64,000 bases of DNA from NCBI GenBank assembly GCA_002449145.1, contig DKCG01000026.1:87621-151620 (forward strand). The letters are read 5' to 3'. The notes below the pieces were generated by a model. That model saw only the letters and a program-made list of their open reading frames with translations. It had not been told where the DNA came from and searched no databases. Below, one piece after another: positions 1 through 8,515 of this stretch. The stretch's first letter is position 1, and each line of letters begins with the position of its first letter. Source of the stretch: Christensenella sp. UBA6880. GTDB lineage: Bacteria; Bacillota; Clostridia; Christensenellales; CAG-917. The translations under genes were made by a program, and so were the position numbers.

Positions 1-887
1 TCCATATTGCCCTTTGCGCGCAACTCTGCAACGTCGGGAACGAGCACGACGGACAGTGCGCCTATAAACGTCACGGGCGCCATAATAAGTGGCAACGCCA
101 TACCTGCGACTCTGCCGTATTGCGCCGTGGCTTCCGCAAGCGTAAGCCCTGCTTTTACGAGCATTTTGGGAAGAATGAGGGCGGTGAGCGACGCGCCGAG
201 GGAAGTGATTATACGCGTTGCCGAAAGGGGAATGGTTTTCAACGTCAATTCCTTAAAACCGCTCGGTTTCGTCAGTCTTCCGCCCGTTGCGAAGAACAGC
301 ACGAGAAGTATAAGCACGCACGCAAGGTCGGAAATCGTCATTGCAAGAGCGATGTTTTGCGCGCCGTTAAGACGAGAAATCAAACCGCCGGTAAACGCAA
401 CGGAAAGCGCGATTTTTACAATCTCGTCGACAAGTTCGGTTGACGAAAACGCCAAAAACTTTTTTCTGCCCCAAAACCAACTGCGCAGCGACGCATAAAG
501 CGTTGAGGTGAGGATTGTGGGCAACATAATGAAGAATATGGGCAAGCAATCGGGATTTGAAAACAGCGGTGAGATTTTCGTTCCCAAGCCGTAAAAGAGG
601 GCGCAAATCGCCGCAGATATGCCGAGTCCAATAATCACGGAAGCGGTAAGAAGCGAGTTTTGCTTTTTGAGATTGCCGCTCGATTCCGCAATTTTTCTCG
701 AAAGAACGGTGGGCGCGCCTGCGGTGATTGTAAAGAGCATAAGCAGAACGCTCAACGCAATTTGGTAGAGTCCGACGACTTCCGCACCGAGCGCGCGGGA
801 CATCCACATTTTGAAGATAAACGAAACGAGCCTTGTCACGATTGAAAACCCCGTGACTATGCCGAAAGATTTTGCGGTGTTATTCAT
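1..887 (-). CDS. MOP/MATE-superfamily lipid-linked sugar flippase, SpoVB/MurJ-like (3' part cut by window edge)
   Basis: Reading the minus strand from the ATG at 885-887 gives an uninterrupted frame to the window edge, about 295 residues. It begins MNNTAKSFGIVTGFSIVTRL and continues with alternating hydrophobic helices (for example LYQIALSVLLMLFTITAGAP and ILTSTLYASLRSWFWGRKKF). The amphipathic first helix and the two-by-two helix pattern match the MATE_SpoVB-like branch of the MOP flippases, which move lipid-linked sugars or lipid II across the membrane. The family is usually about 450-540 residues, so the missing C-terminal part lies left of base 1. No neighbour is visible on that side. It could equally be an O-unit flippase; the substrate cannot be told from the sequence. 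Confidence 0.7.
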   Translation of the reverse strand, partial: MNNTAKSFGIVTGFSIVTRLVSFIFKMWMSRALGAEVVGLYQIALSVLLMLFTITAGAPTVLSRKIAESSGNLKKQNSLLTASVIIGLGISAAICALFYGLGTKISPLFSNPDCLPIFFIMLPTILTSTLYASLRSWFWGRKKFLAFSSTELVDEIVKIALSVAFTGGLISRLNGAQNIALAMTISDLACVLILLVLFFATGGRLTKPSGFKELTLKTIPLSATRIITSLGASLTALILPKMLVKAGLTLAEATAQYGRVAGMALPLIMAPVTFIGALSVVLVPDVAELRAKGNM

Positions 888-910
888 ATTTAAGAATATG
901 AAAGGGAATA

Positions 911-1520
911 GTAATTAATAATTAATAATGAATAATTAATAATTGCGGGCGGGACACCCGCACCCGAAACGAACACTCATTCGAAGCCTACTTATACACG
1001 GAATGTGCAAATTCGCAGACGGAACACGAGCCGCAAGGCGGCGAGCCTATGAGCGCCGAACTTTCGTCACGCACAAGCCCTTTTGCTTCAACCGCAACAA
1101 GTTGTAGTTGTTCGCCTTTGTGCTTTGCGTTCCTCGTCCCACACGCCAAAAACTACGCTTTCATCATATTACTCAAACATAAGTTCGCTTGTTTTTGACG
1201 TGCGGGAACCCTTGTGCGTGTAGTACAAGCGACTGCGCCGTCTGTTGGCCACTGCCTGGCGCACAAAGCGCAGTGGCATAATGAGTGAAATGTCCCTATC
1301 TATGTGAGTGCCGTAAGGAACACAGTGACGGAATAGCGATTGTTACGAAGTCAATCGCGTCCTGCCCCCTCTTGCGAACGATGTAAAGTTTTGCAGAGAA
1401 CTGGCGCAAGTTTGAGCAATAGGGGAAAGCCCGAAGGGAAGGGGTGACGTGTAATTTTAGAGTTCACGCCGTCAAACTTTTGTAGAGGAAGAACATTCCC
1501 CGTGAGGAAGGGGGAAGCTT
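911..1520. repeat. mosaic of dispersed intergenic repeat modules
   Basis: This 720-base gap (888-1606) has no credible gene. It contains, in order: an AT-rich module (911-945, repeated TAATTAATAATT units) running into a GC-rich hairpin (GCGGGCGGGacaCCCGC); a module with ACGGAACACGAGCCGCAAGG (about 1018-1075) found again near 38,326 and 43,920; a module with GTTGGCCACTGCCTGGCGCA (about 1215-1287) found again near 43,995; an antisense copy of the GCGATTG/CAATCGC hairpin module (about 1317-1364) also present at 15,873-15,921; and a tail ending in GTGAGGAAGGGGGAAGC (1501-1517) that recurs in other gaps. Function unknown. Confidence 0.8.
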
Positions 1521-1554
1521 TAATTTTATTTTTTTGCACTCGGCGCAAAGCAAC

Positions 1555-1589
1555 AAAAAAACGCTCGCAAGTTTTGCTTGCGAGCGTTT
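1555..1589 (-). terminator. intrinsic terminator of the giant surface lipoprotein gene
   Basis: On the minus strand an 11-bp stem ACGCTCGCAAG/CTTGCGAGCGT with a short A-rich loop is followed by a run of T. It sits 17 bases past the stop codon of the lipoprotein gene. Confidence 0.85.
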
Positions 1590-1606
1590 CGATTTGTTTA
1601 ATCAAA

Positions 1607-4600
1607 TCATTCCTTGTTCTCGTCGTATTTGTCGTGTTTTGCGTCGAGAGAAGGCGTTTCGATCGGGGATGCCGCTTTCTTTTCTTTCTTCTTTGCAATC
1701 GGCTTTCTAACTTTGCGTACGACGTAGACGATTACGACCACGATGATGAGCACTGCAAGGACGATTGTCGGAACCATCCACCAAAGCGCTTCGGTGTTGA
1801 AGGTGCTGTCAGGCGTTTCGTTGCCGCCGTTGTCGTCGTCGTCATCGCCCGTTCCTGCCGTTTCGTTGGAAACTTGGCGAGTGAGAAGGGTGCTGTCCGT
1901 TGCGGAATCGGTGACCGCTTTGTCGTATGCCGCTTCGTTGACTTCCTTGATGGTCACGTCGTCGAACATTGCGTAGCCGCTGGTGATACCCGTAACGGTG
2001 GTTTCGCCGTCAACGGTTTCGGATTCGAACTTGCCGAGCGAGAGTTTGACGGTGACGCTCGTCACGTCGTCGTCCATAGTCTTGACGACAAAGGTGTATT
2101 TCGTCCAGTCTTGCGTGTCTGCCGCTTTGATTGCGGTGAAGGCGAAGGGCTTGTCGGATTCGTTTGCAGAGCCGAGATAGAGTTCGACGTTTGCGCCGCT
2201 GATGTCGTCGTCGTTGGACATACCGTAGGTCTTGACCCAAACGCTGACTTCATAGAAGGAAGCCTCTTTGAGAGTGAACGTGGAACTCGTGTAAGTGTAC
2301 GCGCTCTTTTCGGTGTTGTTGATGACGAGCATTTGCTTGCCGCTCTTTGCTTCGAGAACGCTGACGGGAATCCAGTTTGCTTTCTTCAAAGCAACGACCT
2401 TTTCTTCTTTGAGGGTTGCGATGATTTCTTCATCGGTCTTGCCTTCGAATCTTGCTTCTTTCTTTGCGTTTGCGATTTCTTCGTCGGTGGGTGTTGCTTC
2501 GTCGCTGTCGACGGTGTAGTCTGCGCCGAGAATACGTGCATAGTCAACGCCGTCAACGGTTTCTACTTCGTAGAAGTTGGGATCGGCATAAACGATACCG
2601 CTCTTGGTTGCTTTTGAACTTGTCGTTCCGCTCACGCTGCCTGTCCAACCGTTGGGAGTTGCGAGTTCTTTTCTCGACTCGACTGCCGAAGAAAGAGAAT
2701 CGAAACTGTCGGTGAGGAAGGAAAGTTTGTGGATGGTTTCGTTTGCGATTTCGGAAGTTTCCGCTTTGTCGTAGGTGTCTTCGTCGATTGTGTTGTAGGT
2801 CACGTTGTCGAAGAATACGGTGCCGTTGGATTTTGCGTTTTCCGCTTGAAGTTCGCTCGTTTCGCCCTCAACCGTTCCGTAAGTGGTGTCTTGACCGAGC
2901 CAGAGATTGAGTTTTACGGAAACGCTGGATTGACCGGTGCGGATATAGAAGGTGTATTTTGCCCATTCGGATTCGGAAGCGGTCTTCGTTTCGACGAATG
3001 CGCTTGCGCCCGACTCGTTGGTAGAGTCAACGGAAGACTCGCCCGTGAGGTAGATAGAGAACGTTGTCTTGCCGACCGTTCTTGCATAGACGGAAAGTGC
3101 ATAGTAGCCGTTTGCCGAAAGCGTAACGCTGTTTGAAGAGAAGCCTGCCGCATAACCCGTCGTGCCGTCGTTTGAACCGATTGCGAGAAGTTGAGCCTTC
3201 TTGCCGGGGAAACTTTCAAGGTCGGTGTTTACGTCATAGAAGTTGCCGTAGAAGGAATCGAACACGGACGGCGCGATGTTGGGGAATACTGCCGTCGTTT
3301 GATCACTGTGAGAGAAGGACTTGTTGTCCGTCGTGTTCAAAGCGAGGATACCTGCAACGAGGTTGGATTCCGTCGTGTTGGGCTTCAAGGTCTTGTCGCT
3401 GAACGTCCAGTCGGAAGGCGTTGCGGCAACGTTTTGTTCGTTGAGGCTCTTGCCTTCTTCGAGGTTTTCGTCCTTAGTGTCGTAGTCGTCGAAAGCACCG
3501 TTGGTGAAGGTGTAACTCGAAGAAGCGGAAGCAAGGTCGACGTTCTTGACGTATGTGCCCGTGCTCGTGTTGTCGTATACGGTTTGAGAAATGCTTGCGC
3601 CGTTTATGTTTGCAACGAACATAGAGCCGCTCGTAAGAGTGCTCGACGCCCAGCGGTCGCCGCTGCCGAGAGCAAACTTCAAGGATACGGTTACGTCTTC
3701 TTTCTCGCTGCCTTTGACGAGCATAGTGAGTTCGCACCAGTCGTTGAGGTAGGGATCGAAGCCGTCTTCGTCGGAATTGGTGTTGATTTGAGAGAACGTC
3801 GTAAGAGCGGAATCGTCCTTTACGGTGTCGCCTTTCTTGACGAGATAGACGTATGCGCCGCTCGTTTCTTTGACGTCAACGGTCTTGACCCAAACCGAGA
3901 TACGATAAAATTTGTTCTTTTCGATCGTGAATGATTGAGTTTCGATTTCGTAACGGCTGTCGCCGGTTATTTTGATTTGGTATGCGTGTTTGTCAACCGT
4001 GTCGTAGGGAAGTTCGTCCTTGGAAAGTTCCACGACGCCTTCGCTCACGAGACCCTTTGCCAAAGGTGCGTCGGAATCGGTGAGGTCGTAGTTGGAAACC
4101 CAACCTTTAGGAATACCGTTGGTGTCCGCAATCACGTCGATGCCATCTTGCGAGGGCTTGCCGGTCGTGTTTGCGAGCATTCCGTCAAACGGCGCCATAT
4201 TGGTGGTGGTGAGGTCGACTTTGAGACCTTCGTACGCGCTCATACCCGCTTCCGTCAAGTCGAGAGTTTGCTTGTCGTTCGCATCTTTGACGAGGGTAGA
4301 GGGAATGTCGCTTTCGGCAATCTCTTTGAGGTTGAGTTCGTCCATAAAGAGCCAGCCGTTAGAGAATGTGCCGTTTGCCTTGTACGTGGTTTGGGTTTTA
4401 TCGGAGTTCCAGTTGGTGTATTCGACCGCCGTGTTGCTCGAAGTGCCTTCGGTGCCGAGCCATACGGTCATATTGTAACTGTAGTCTTTGAATTGGTTGC
4501 CTTGAATGTAGAAGGTGTAGGTCTTCCAGCCGTCGGTGGTGACGCCTTGGTCCGTGCCTGCCGCATAACTGTTGGAGTCGATCTTGGTGCTGCCGATAAA

Positions 4601-5986
4601 CACGTTGTCGGACGGTGCTGCCGAGATGCCTTTGATGACGATGTCTTTTCCGTCGCTGCCCGAAAGGATAATGGACGCGCCCGCGCCGTGTACGCCGTAG
4701 GTGTAGACGTTGAGAGAAAGCGCGTAGAGTTTGTTCTTCTCGATGGTTATGCTGCGAGAGGACTTGACGCCTTGCGCGGTCATAAGTTGTTGAGAGAGCA
4801 TAAACACGTTCGTGCCGACTGAACCGTCGATGAGTTTTTGAATACGGTTGTCATTGTCCTTGTTTGCGATTGCTTCGAGGCTACCTGCGGGAACGTAAGA
4901 CGATTTCTTGTCGGGGTCTGCTTCGGACTTGGTGTAGTAAGTCGTGGAATACTTGTTGTAGTTGTCCGCAAACTTGCTCACGTCGATGATTGCGTTGTAG
5001 CCCAAAGAGGACGGTGCGGAGTCGTTGCTGCCGCTGTTGCCCGTCACGAGCGACCAACCGTTGGGGGTTGCCGAAGACGAAAGAGAAGTCGTGCCGAAAT
5101 CGAAGCGTCCGTTGGACACTTTGAGAGTTGCGGTCGCGGTGGTCTTTGCGTTTTCGTTGTTCGTCCTCTCGTTAAGGACTGCTTGCGCGTATTCGTCGCC
5201 GCTTTCGAGTTTGGTCAAAGTGAGGTTGTCGAACACTGCGTAACCCGTGGTGAGACCCGTCGTGTAAGAGGCGGAATACTTGCCGAGAGCGAGCATAACG
5301 TTGAGCGTGGACGAGGATGAGGGCGAGCCTTCGATAATCACGGAATAGGTGACCCATTTTCCTTGCGTGTCGATTGCGTCGAATTCCGCATAAGTGTTGG
5401 AACTGACGTAAATGCGTGCGCCGGGCGTGCCGTTTTCAGAGCCTTTGATGTCCTTTGTCAAAACGTCAACGGAAAGTTTATAATAGCCGCCTTTTGCAAT
5501 AGTGAAAGAGGAAGACGTATAGCCGTAAGCGGTCGGACCGTTGACTTTTTTGCCGTCCTTTTCGGATTGCTCGGGCATATAAATCATAAGCGCGTTTTTG
5601 ATTTTGTCGTCATCGCCGTATCTGCCGCCCGCAACGAGAGCGTCGTAGAGGGAATTGTCGTCGTCGTTCCACGTGCTCTTGTTGGCGTCGTAGAGTGCTT
5701 TGTCGAGGCTGATTGCGCCTGCCGTGACGTCGTCCTTATAGTTGCCCGACGAATAGGTCTTGCCGCCCGTCCAGTTGGTGATAGTACGGGGATAGGTCTT
5801 GACCGACGTGTCTACAACTTTGAAGTCGCCGTTGGAAATGAGAAGCCCTTTTGTGGCTTCGATTGTCGTTGTGGTGTCGTCCGTCGTGTTGTCGTCGTTC
5901 TTGTTGCAAGCGACGAACATTGCCGAAGTGAGCACGACGAGTGCGATCATCATTAGTGCTAATACTGCAAATTTCTTCTTGTTCAT
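1607..5986 (-). CDS. giant repetitive cell-surface lipoprotein with C-terminal membrane anchor
   Basis: 1459 residues. The N-terminus is a lipoprotein signal (MNKKKFAVLALMMIALVVL, lipobox FVAC, Cys about 27). The body holds about five diverged copies of a jelly-roll-like module of 200-300 residues. Each copy shows an NGxFD start, TPxGW, a strand of the form YYALSVYART, then YTFYI, LxLWLG and finally (V/M)FDNVT, which resembles carbohydrate-binding or galactose-binding-like folds. The C-terminus has a Gly/Asp/Asn linker, one transmembrane helix (about 1405-1430, VPTIVLAVLIIVVVIVYVV) and a Lys-rich tail ending in acidic residues. It is followed by its own terminator and stands alone. Role in glycan binding or adhesion is inference; no catalytic motif was seen. 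Two independent anchors on one protein is odd. Confidence 0.75.
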   Translation of the reverse strand: MNKKKFAVLALMMIALVVLTSAMFVACNKNDDNTTDDTTTTIEATKGLLISNGDFKVVDTSVKTYPRTITNWTGGKTYSSGNYKDDVTAGAISLDKALYDANKSTWNDDDNSLYDALVAGGRYGDDDKIKNALMIYMPEQSEKDGKKVNGPTAYGYTSSSFTIAKGGYYKLSVDVLTKDIKGSENGTPGARIYVSSNTYAEFDAIDTQGKWVTYSVIIEGSPSSSSTLNVMLALGKYSASYTTGLTTGYAVFDNLTLTKLESGDEYAQAVLNERTNNENAKTTATATLKVSNGRFDFGTTSLSSSATPNGWSLVTGNSGSNDSAPSSLGYNAIIDVSKFADNYNKYSTTYYTKSEADPDKKSSYVPAGSLEAIANKDNDNRIQKLIDGSVGTNVFMLSQQLMTAQGVKSSRSITIEKNKLYALSLNVYTYGVHGAGASIILSGSDGKDIVIKGISAAPSDNVFIGSTKIDSNSYAAGTDQGVTTDGWKTYTFYIQGNQFKDYSYNMTVWLGTEGTSSNTAVEYTNWNSDKTQTTYKANGTFSNGWLFMDELNLKEIAESDIPSTLVKDANDKQTLDLTEAGMSAYEGLKVDLTTTNMAPFDGMLANTTGKPSQDGIDVIADTNGIPKGWVSNYDLTDSDAPLAKGLVSEGVVELSKDELPYDTVDKHAYQIKITGDSRYEIETQSFTIEKNKFYRISVWVKTVDVKETSGAYVYLVKKGDTVKDDSALTTFSQINTNSDEDGFDPYLNDWCELTMLVKGSEKEDVTVSLKFALGSGDRWASSTLTSGSMFVANINGASISQTVYDNTSTGTYVKNVDLASASSSYTFTNGAFDDYDTKDENLEEGKSLNEQNVAATPSDWTFSDKTLKPNTTESNLVAGILALNTTDNKSFSHSDQTTAVFPNIAPSVFDSFYGNFYDVNTDLESFPGKKAQLLAIGSNDGTTGYAAGFSSNSVTLSANGYYALSVYARTVGKTTFSIYLTGESSVDSTNESGASAFVETKTASESEWAKYTFYIRTGQSSVSVKLNLWLGQDTTYGTVEGETSELQAENAKSNGTVFFDNVTYNTIDEDTYDKAETSEIANETIHKLSFLTDSFDSLSSAVESRKELATPNGWTGSVSGTTSSKATKSGIVYADPNFYEVETVDGVDYARILGADYTVDSDEATPTDEEIANAKKEARFEGKTDEEIIATLKEEKVVALKKANWIPVSVLEAKSGKQMLVINNTEKSAYTYTSSTFTLKEASFYEVSVWVKTYGMSNDDDISGANVELYLGSANESDKPFAFTAIKAADTQDWTKYTFVVKTMDDDVTSVTVKLSLGKFESETVDGETTVTGITSGYAMFDDVTIKEVNEAAYDKAVTDSATDSTLLTRQVSNETAGTGDDDDDNGGNETPDSTFNTEALWWMVPTIVLAVLIIVVVIVYVVRKVRKPIAKKKEKKAASPIETPSLDAKHDKYDENKE

Positions 5987-6164
5987 ACCAAACCTATAAA
6001 GAGATTTATTTTGCTGGGGCTTGCGCCCTTTTGATGTTTTGAGTTACACATTCACGCATATATGCGCGCATTGTATAAATCAATATGCTTTATTATCCTA
6101 ATACAAAAACAATATTTTGGCAATCGAAATTCATACTTTCTCGCAAATTAATAAAACTAAAAGT

Positions 6165-6599
6165 ATGCAAAACGAAACCTATATTAATCGAATTGTTGCA
6201 AAAAACTTCTTCAAATATAACCCGTCAAAGCAAACCGTGTCGGCAAAGCGCAAAATCGCGATATGTCTTGCCTCGCTGTTTATTGGCGCGATAAACGGAC
6301 TATTCGGCGCGGGCGGCGGTATGCTCGCAGTGCCGTGCCTAACTTACGTTTGGGGACTCGACGAAAAGAGCGCGCACGCAACCGCAATCGCCGTGATACT
6401 GCCGCTGTGCCTCGTAAGTTCAATCGTGTACGCACTCAAAGGAAACTACGAGCCGAGCGTGATTCTGCCCACCGTGATAGGCGTTACGATAGGCGGAATC
6501 GCAGGCGCGCTTTTGCTCAAAAAGATGTCAGCAAACGCCGTGTCGTTTCTCTTTTACTCGCTTATGACTTTTGCGGGATTCAAAATGATTTTTGACTGA
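6165..6599 (+). CDS. TauE/SafE family small permease, first half-size gene
   Basis: 144 residues from ATG 6165; an upstream TTG in frame at 6117 is less likely. It has about 38 charged N-terminal residues, then three to four helices with the family signature FIGAINGLFGAGGGMLAVPC and a second glycine-rich helix IGVTIGGIAGALLLKK. Full TauE/SafE anion exporters are about 250 residues with two inverted repeats, so this is one half. A second half-size gene follows 64 bases downstream, and the two probably form a heterodimeric carrier. The family exports sulfite, sulfoacetate or other organosulfur anions; the substrate here is unknown. Confidence 0.75.
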   Translation: MQNETYINRIVAKNFFKYNPSKQTVSAKRKIAICLASLFIGAINGLFGAGGGMLAVPCLTYVWGLDEKSAHATAIAVILPLCLVSSIVYALKGNYEPSVILPTVIGVTIGGIAGALLLKKMSANAVSFLFYSLMTFAGFKMIFD

Positions 6600-6663
6600 A
6601 AAAGCGTTTTATCGATAAAATTCAAGCGATAAAGTGTCGATTTTGTATTGATATGAGGTGAAT

Positions 6664-7041
6664 ATGCAGTTTATATATTTCATTTTGGCAGGGGTGTTGG
6701 GGGGTATACTCGCAGGTATGGGAATGGGTGGCGGAACGCTCACTTTGCCAATACTCGTGCTCGTTATGAACGTTGCGCAACTCACCGCGCAATTCGCGAA
6801 TCTAATCGCCTTTTTGCCGTCGGGAACCGCCGCGCTTTTCGTCCACGTCAAGAACGGTTTGGTGCGCAAAGAGAACTTGATTTATATGCTCGTTCCGTCG
6901 ATAGTTGCCTGCGTAGGTTGCTCGTTTTTCGCAACGGAAGCGAACGGCGATTTGCTCAAAAAACTTTTCGGCGGATTTCTGGTGCTAGTGGCTGTGGTGT
7001 CTTTCGTTTCTAAAATTGCGAAAGAGTTTAAAAAATCATAA
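6664..7041 (+). CDS. TauE/SafE family small permease, second half-size gene
   Basis: 125 residues, with helices FILAGVLGGILAGMGMGGG, a central pair, and LFGGFLVLVAVVSFVSKIA. The glycine-rich first helix (GxxxGMGxGGG) mirrors that of the upstream gene. ATG 6664 is preferred over GTG 6658 because GAGGTG at 6655-6660 then acts as the ribosome binding site. The protein ends with a Lys-rich tail. It is likely co-transcribed with and partnered by the preceding half-gene. A 21-bp inverted repeat follows at once. Confidence 0.75.
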   Translation: MQFIYFILAGVLGGILAGMGMGGGTLTLPILVLVMNVAQLTAQFANLIAFLPSGTAALFVHVKNGLVRKENLIYMLVPSIVACVGCSFFATEANGDLLKKLFGGFLVLVAVVSFVSKIAKEFKKS

Positions 7042-7043
7042 CA

Positions 7044-7145
7044 ACCCCGTTTTTGATTTTTTTCGCACATAGGTTTAGTCGCTCAAAAATCTCTCGCAAC
7101 ACGCAAAATAGTAAGGAATTTCCTGAAAAAAATCAAAAATGGGGT
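7044..7145. repeat. 21-bp near-perfect inverted repeat between the tauE pair and rnfC
   Basis: The left arm at 7044-7064 (ACCCCGTTTTTGATTTTTTT, then C) pairs with the right arm at 7125-7145. Only one position departs from perfection, a G opposite T, which is a wobble pair in RNA. The arms enclose about 60 bases, which include AGGAATTTCCT. The right arm ends directly before the rnf -35 box. It may terminate tauE transcription, or it may be the remains of a small element. Confidence 0.8.
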
Positions 7146-7146
7146 A

Positions 7147-7175
7147 TTTACATTGTATGTTTTCTAATGTATAAT
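7147..7175 (+). promoter_or_regulatory. sigma-A-type promoter of the rnf operon
   Basis: TTTACA (7147-7152), a 17-base spacer and TATAAT (7170-7175). The expected start is near 7182, about 28 bases before the rnfC ATG. An inverted repeat CTTAATttATTAAG at 7185-7198 lies in the leader, just before the ribosome binding site. Confidence 0.8.
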
Positions 7176-7209
7176 TATGTCAATCTTAATTTATTAAGGA
7201 CTTTTGTTT

Positions 7210-8514
7210 ATGACAATTCCGCTTAGAACTTTTCGCCGAGGCATTCATCCGCCTGCGAATAAGTTTACAAAAGACGCACCTCTCGAGCAGTTTCCGACGC
7301 CCGAGAGGGTCTTCATATCTTTGTCGCAGCATATAGGCGCGCCGGCAAAGCCTGTCGTTGCGGTCGGCGACCACGTCGACGAAGGACAGTTGATAGGCGA
7401 GGCGAACGGCTTTGTTTCGGCAAACGTTTTTTCCTCCGTTTCGGGCATCGTCAAAAGCATTTGTACGCTTCCTACGGCAAACGGCGGCGAGGCACAACAC
7501 GTGGAAATCGAAAACGATTATCTCTACACCAAGCGCACGCTTCCGCCCATTAAAAATCCGACCAAAGACGACATTATCAAGCGCGTAAAAGACGCGGGTA
7601 TCGTCGGTATGGGCGGCGCGACGTTCCCAACGCACGTCAAACTTATGCCGAAGGACAAAATCGACACGCTCATCATAAACGGCGCGGAATGCGAGCCTTA
7701 CATCACTTGCGACTATCGCTTGTTTATGGAAGAAGCGGACACGATTCTGAAGGGTACCGAACTTTTGCTCACCGCACTCGGAATCGATCGCGCGTATATC
7801 GGTATCGAGGCAAACAAGCCGCTTGCAATCAAGCACCTTGCCGAAATCGTACCCGAAAACGTGGCGGTTATGAGGCTCAAAGCAAAATATCCGCAAGGGG
7901 CGGAAAAACAACTCATTTACGCAACTACGCACAGAATCGTGCCTACGGGCGAGTTGCCCGCAAAGGTCGGCTGCGTGGTTTGCAACGCGCATACGGCGTA
8001 CTCTATCGCAAAAGCGGTGTACGAGGGCGAGCCTTGCTACAAGCGCGCTATGACCGTTTCGGGCGGCGGCGTGAAAAAGATAGGCAACTTCTGGGTGCGC
8101 AACGGCGTGCAATATCAATACATCTACGACGTGTGCAGAGGCAACAAGAGCGAGGAAATTACGAGAAAGGTCGTAAGCGGCGGTCCTATGATGGGATTTG
8201 CTCAAGCGTCTTTGACCCCCGCTTGTACGAAAGGTTCGTCTTGTCTGCTGTTCATGACGGACAAGGAATTTAATATGAATCCGACCACGCCTTGCATAAG
8301 TTGCGGCAAGTGCATAATCAACTGCCCGATGTCGCTCGTGCCCAGAGAAATCGAAAAAGCAATCGAAAAAGACGATGTCGAAACCACTTTCAAAATGGGC
8401 GTGCTAAACTGCATAGAGTGCGGCGCATGTTCGTATTCGTGCCCGGCAAAGAGACCGCTCGTTCAAGCGATGCGTCTTGCCAAAAAAGAAATCAAAACGA
8501 GGGGGATAAAGTGA
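7210..8514 (+). CDS. rnfC: Rnf complex subunit RnfC (NADH-binding iron-sulfur subunit)
   Basis: 434 residues from ATG 7210 (AAGGA nine bases upstream); TTG 7204 is in frame but less likely. RnfC is the peripheral subunit that exchanges electrons with NAD(H) in the ferredoxin:NAD+ oxidoreductase. Visible features are the N-terminal PLRTFRRGIHPP segment, a flavin/NADH-binding loop GMGGATFPTHVKL (about 135-147) followed by NGAECEPYITCDYR, a central SLBB-like region, and two C-terminal [4Fe-4S] motifs, CISCGKCIINCP (about 365) and CIECGACSYSCP (about 404). First gene of a six-gene operon in the clostridial order CDGEAB. Confidence 0.96.
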   Translation: MTIPLRTFRRGIHPPANKFTKDAPLEQFPTPERVFISLSQHIGAPAKPVVAVGDHVDEGQLIGEANGFVSANVFSSVSGIVKSICTLPTANGGEAQHVEIENDYLYTKRTLPPIKNPTKDDIIKRVKDAGIVGMGGATFPTHVKLMPKDKIDTLIINGAECEPYITCDYRLFMEEADTILKGTELLLTALGIDRAYIGIEANKPLAIKHLAEIVPENVAVMRLKAKYPQGAEKQLIYATTHRIVPTGELPAKVGCVVCNAHTAYSIAKAVYEGEPCYKRAMTVSGGGVKKIGNFWVRNGVQYQYIYDVCRGNKSEEITRKVVSGGPMMGFAQASLTPACTKGSSCLLFMTDKEFNMNPTTPCISCGKCIINCPMSLVPREIEKAIEKDDVETTFKMGVLNCIECGACSYSCPAKRPLVQAMRLAKKEIKTRGIK

Positions 8515-8515
8515 T

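Noticed and set aside
1502..2617. Long plus-strand frame opposite the giant lipoprotein gene
   Set aside because: It is antisense to a protein with clear signal peptide, repeated domains and membrane anchor. Its start lies in a dispersed repeat, and its composition (Val/Phe/Arg/Cys-rich) is that of a shadow frame.
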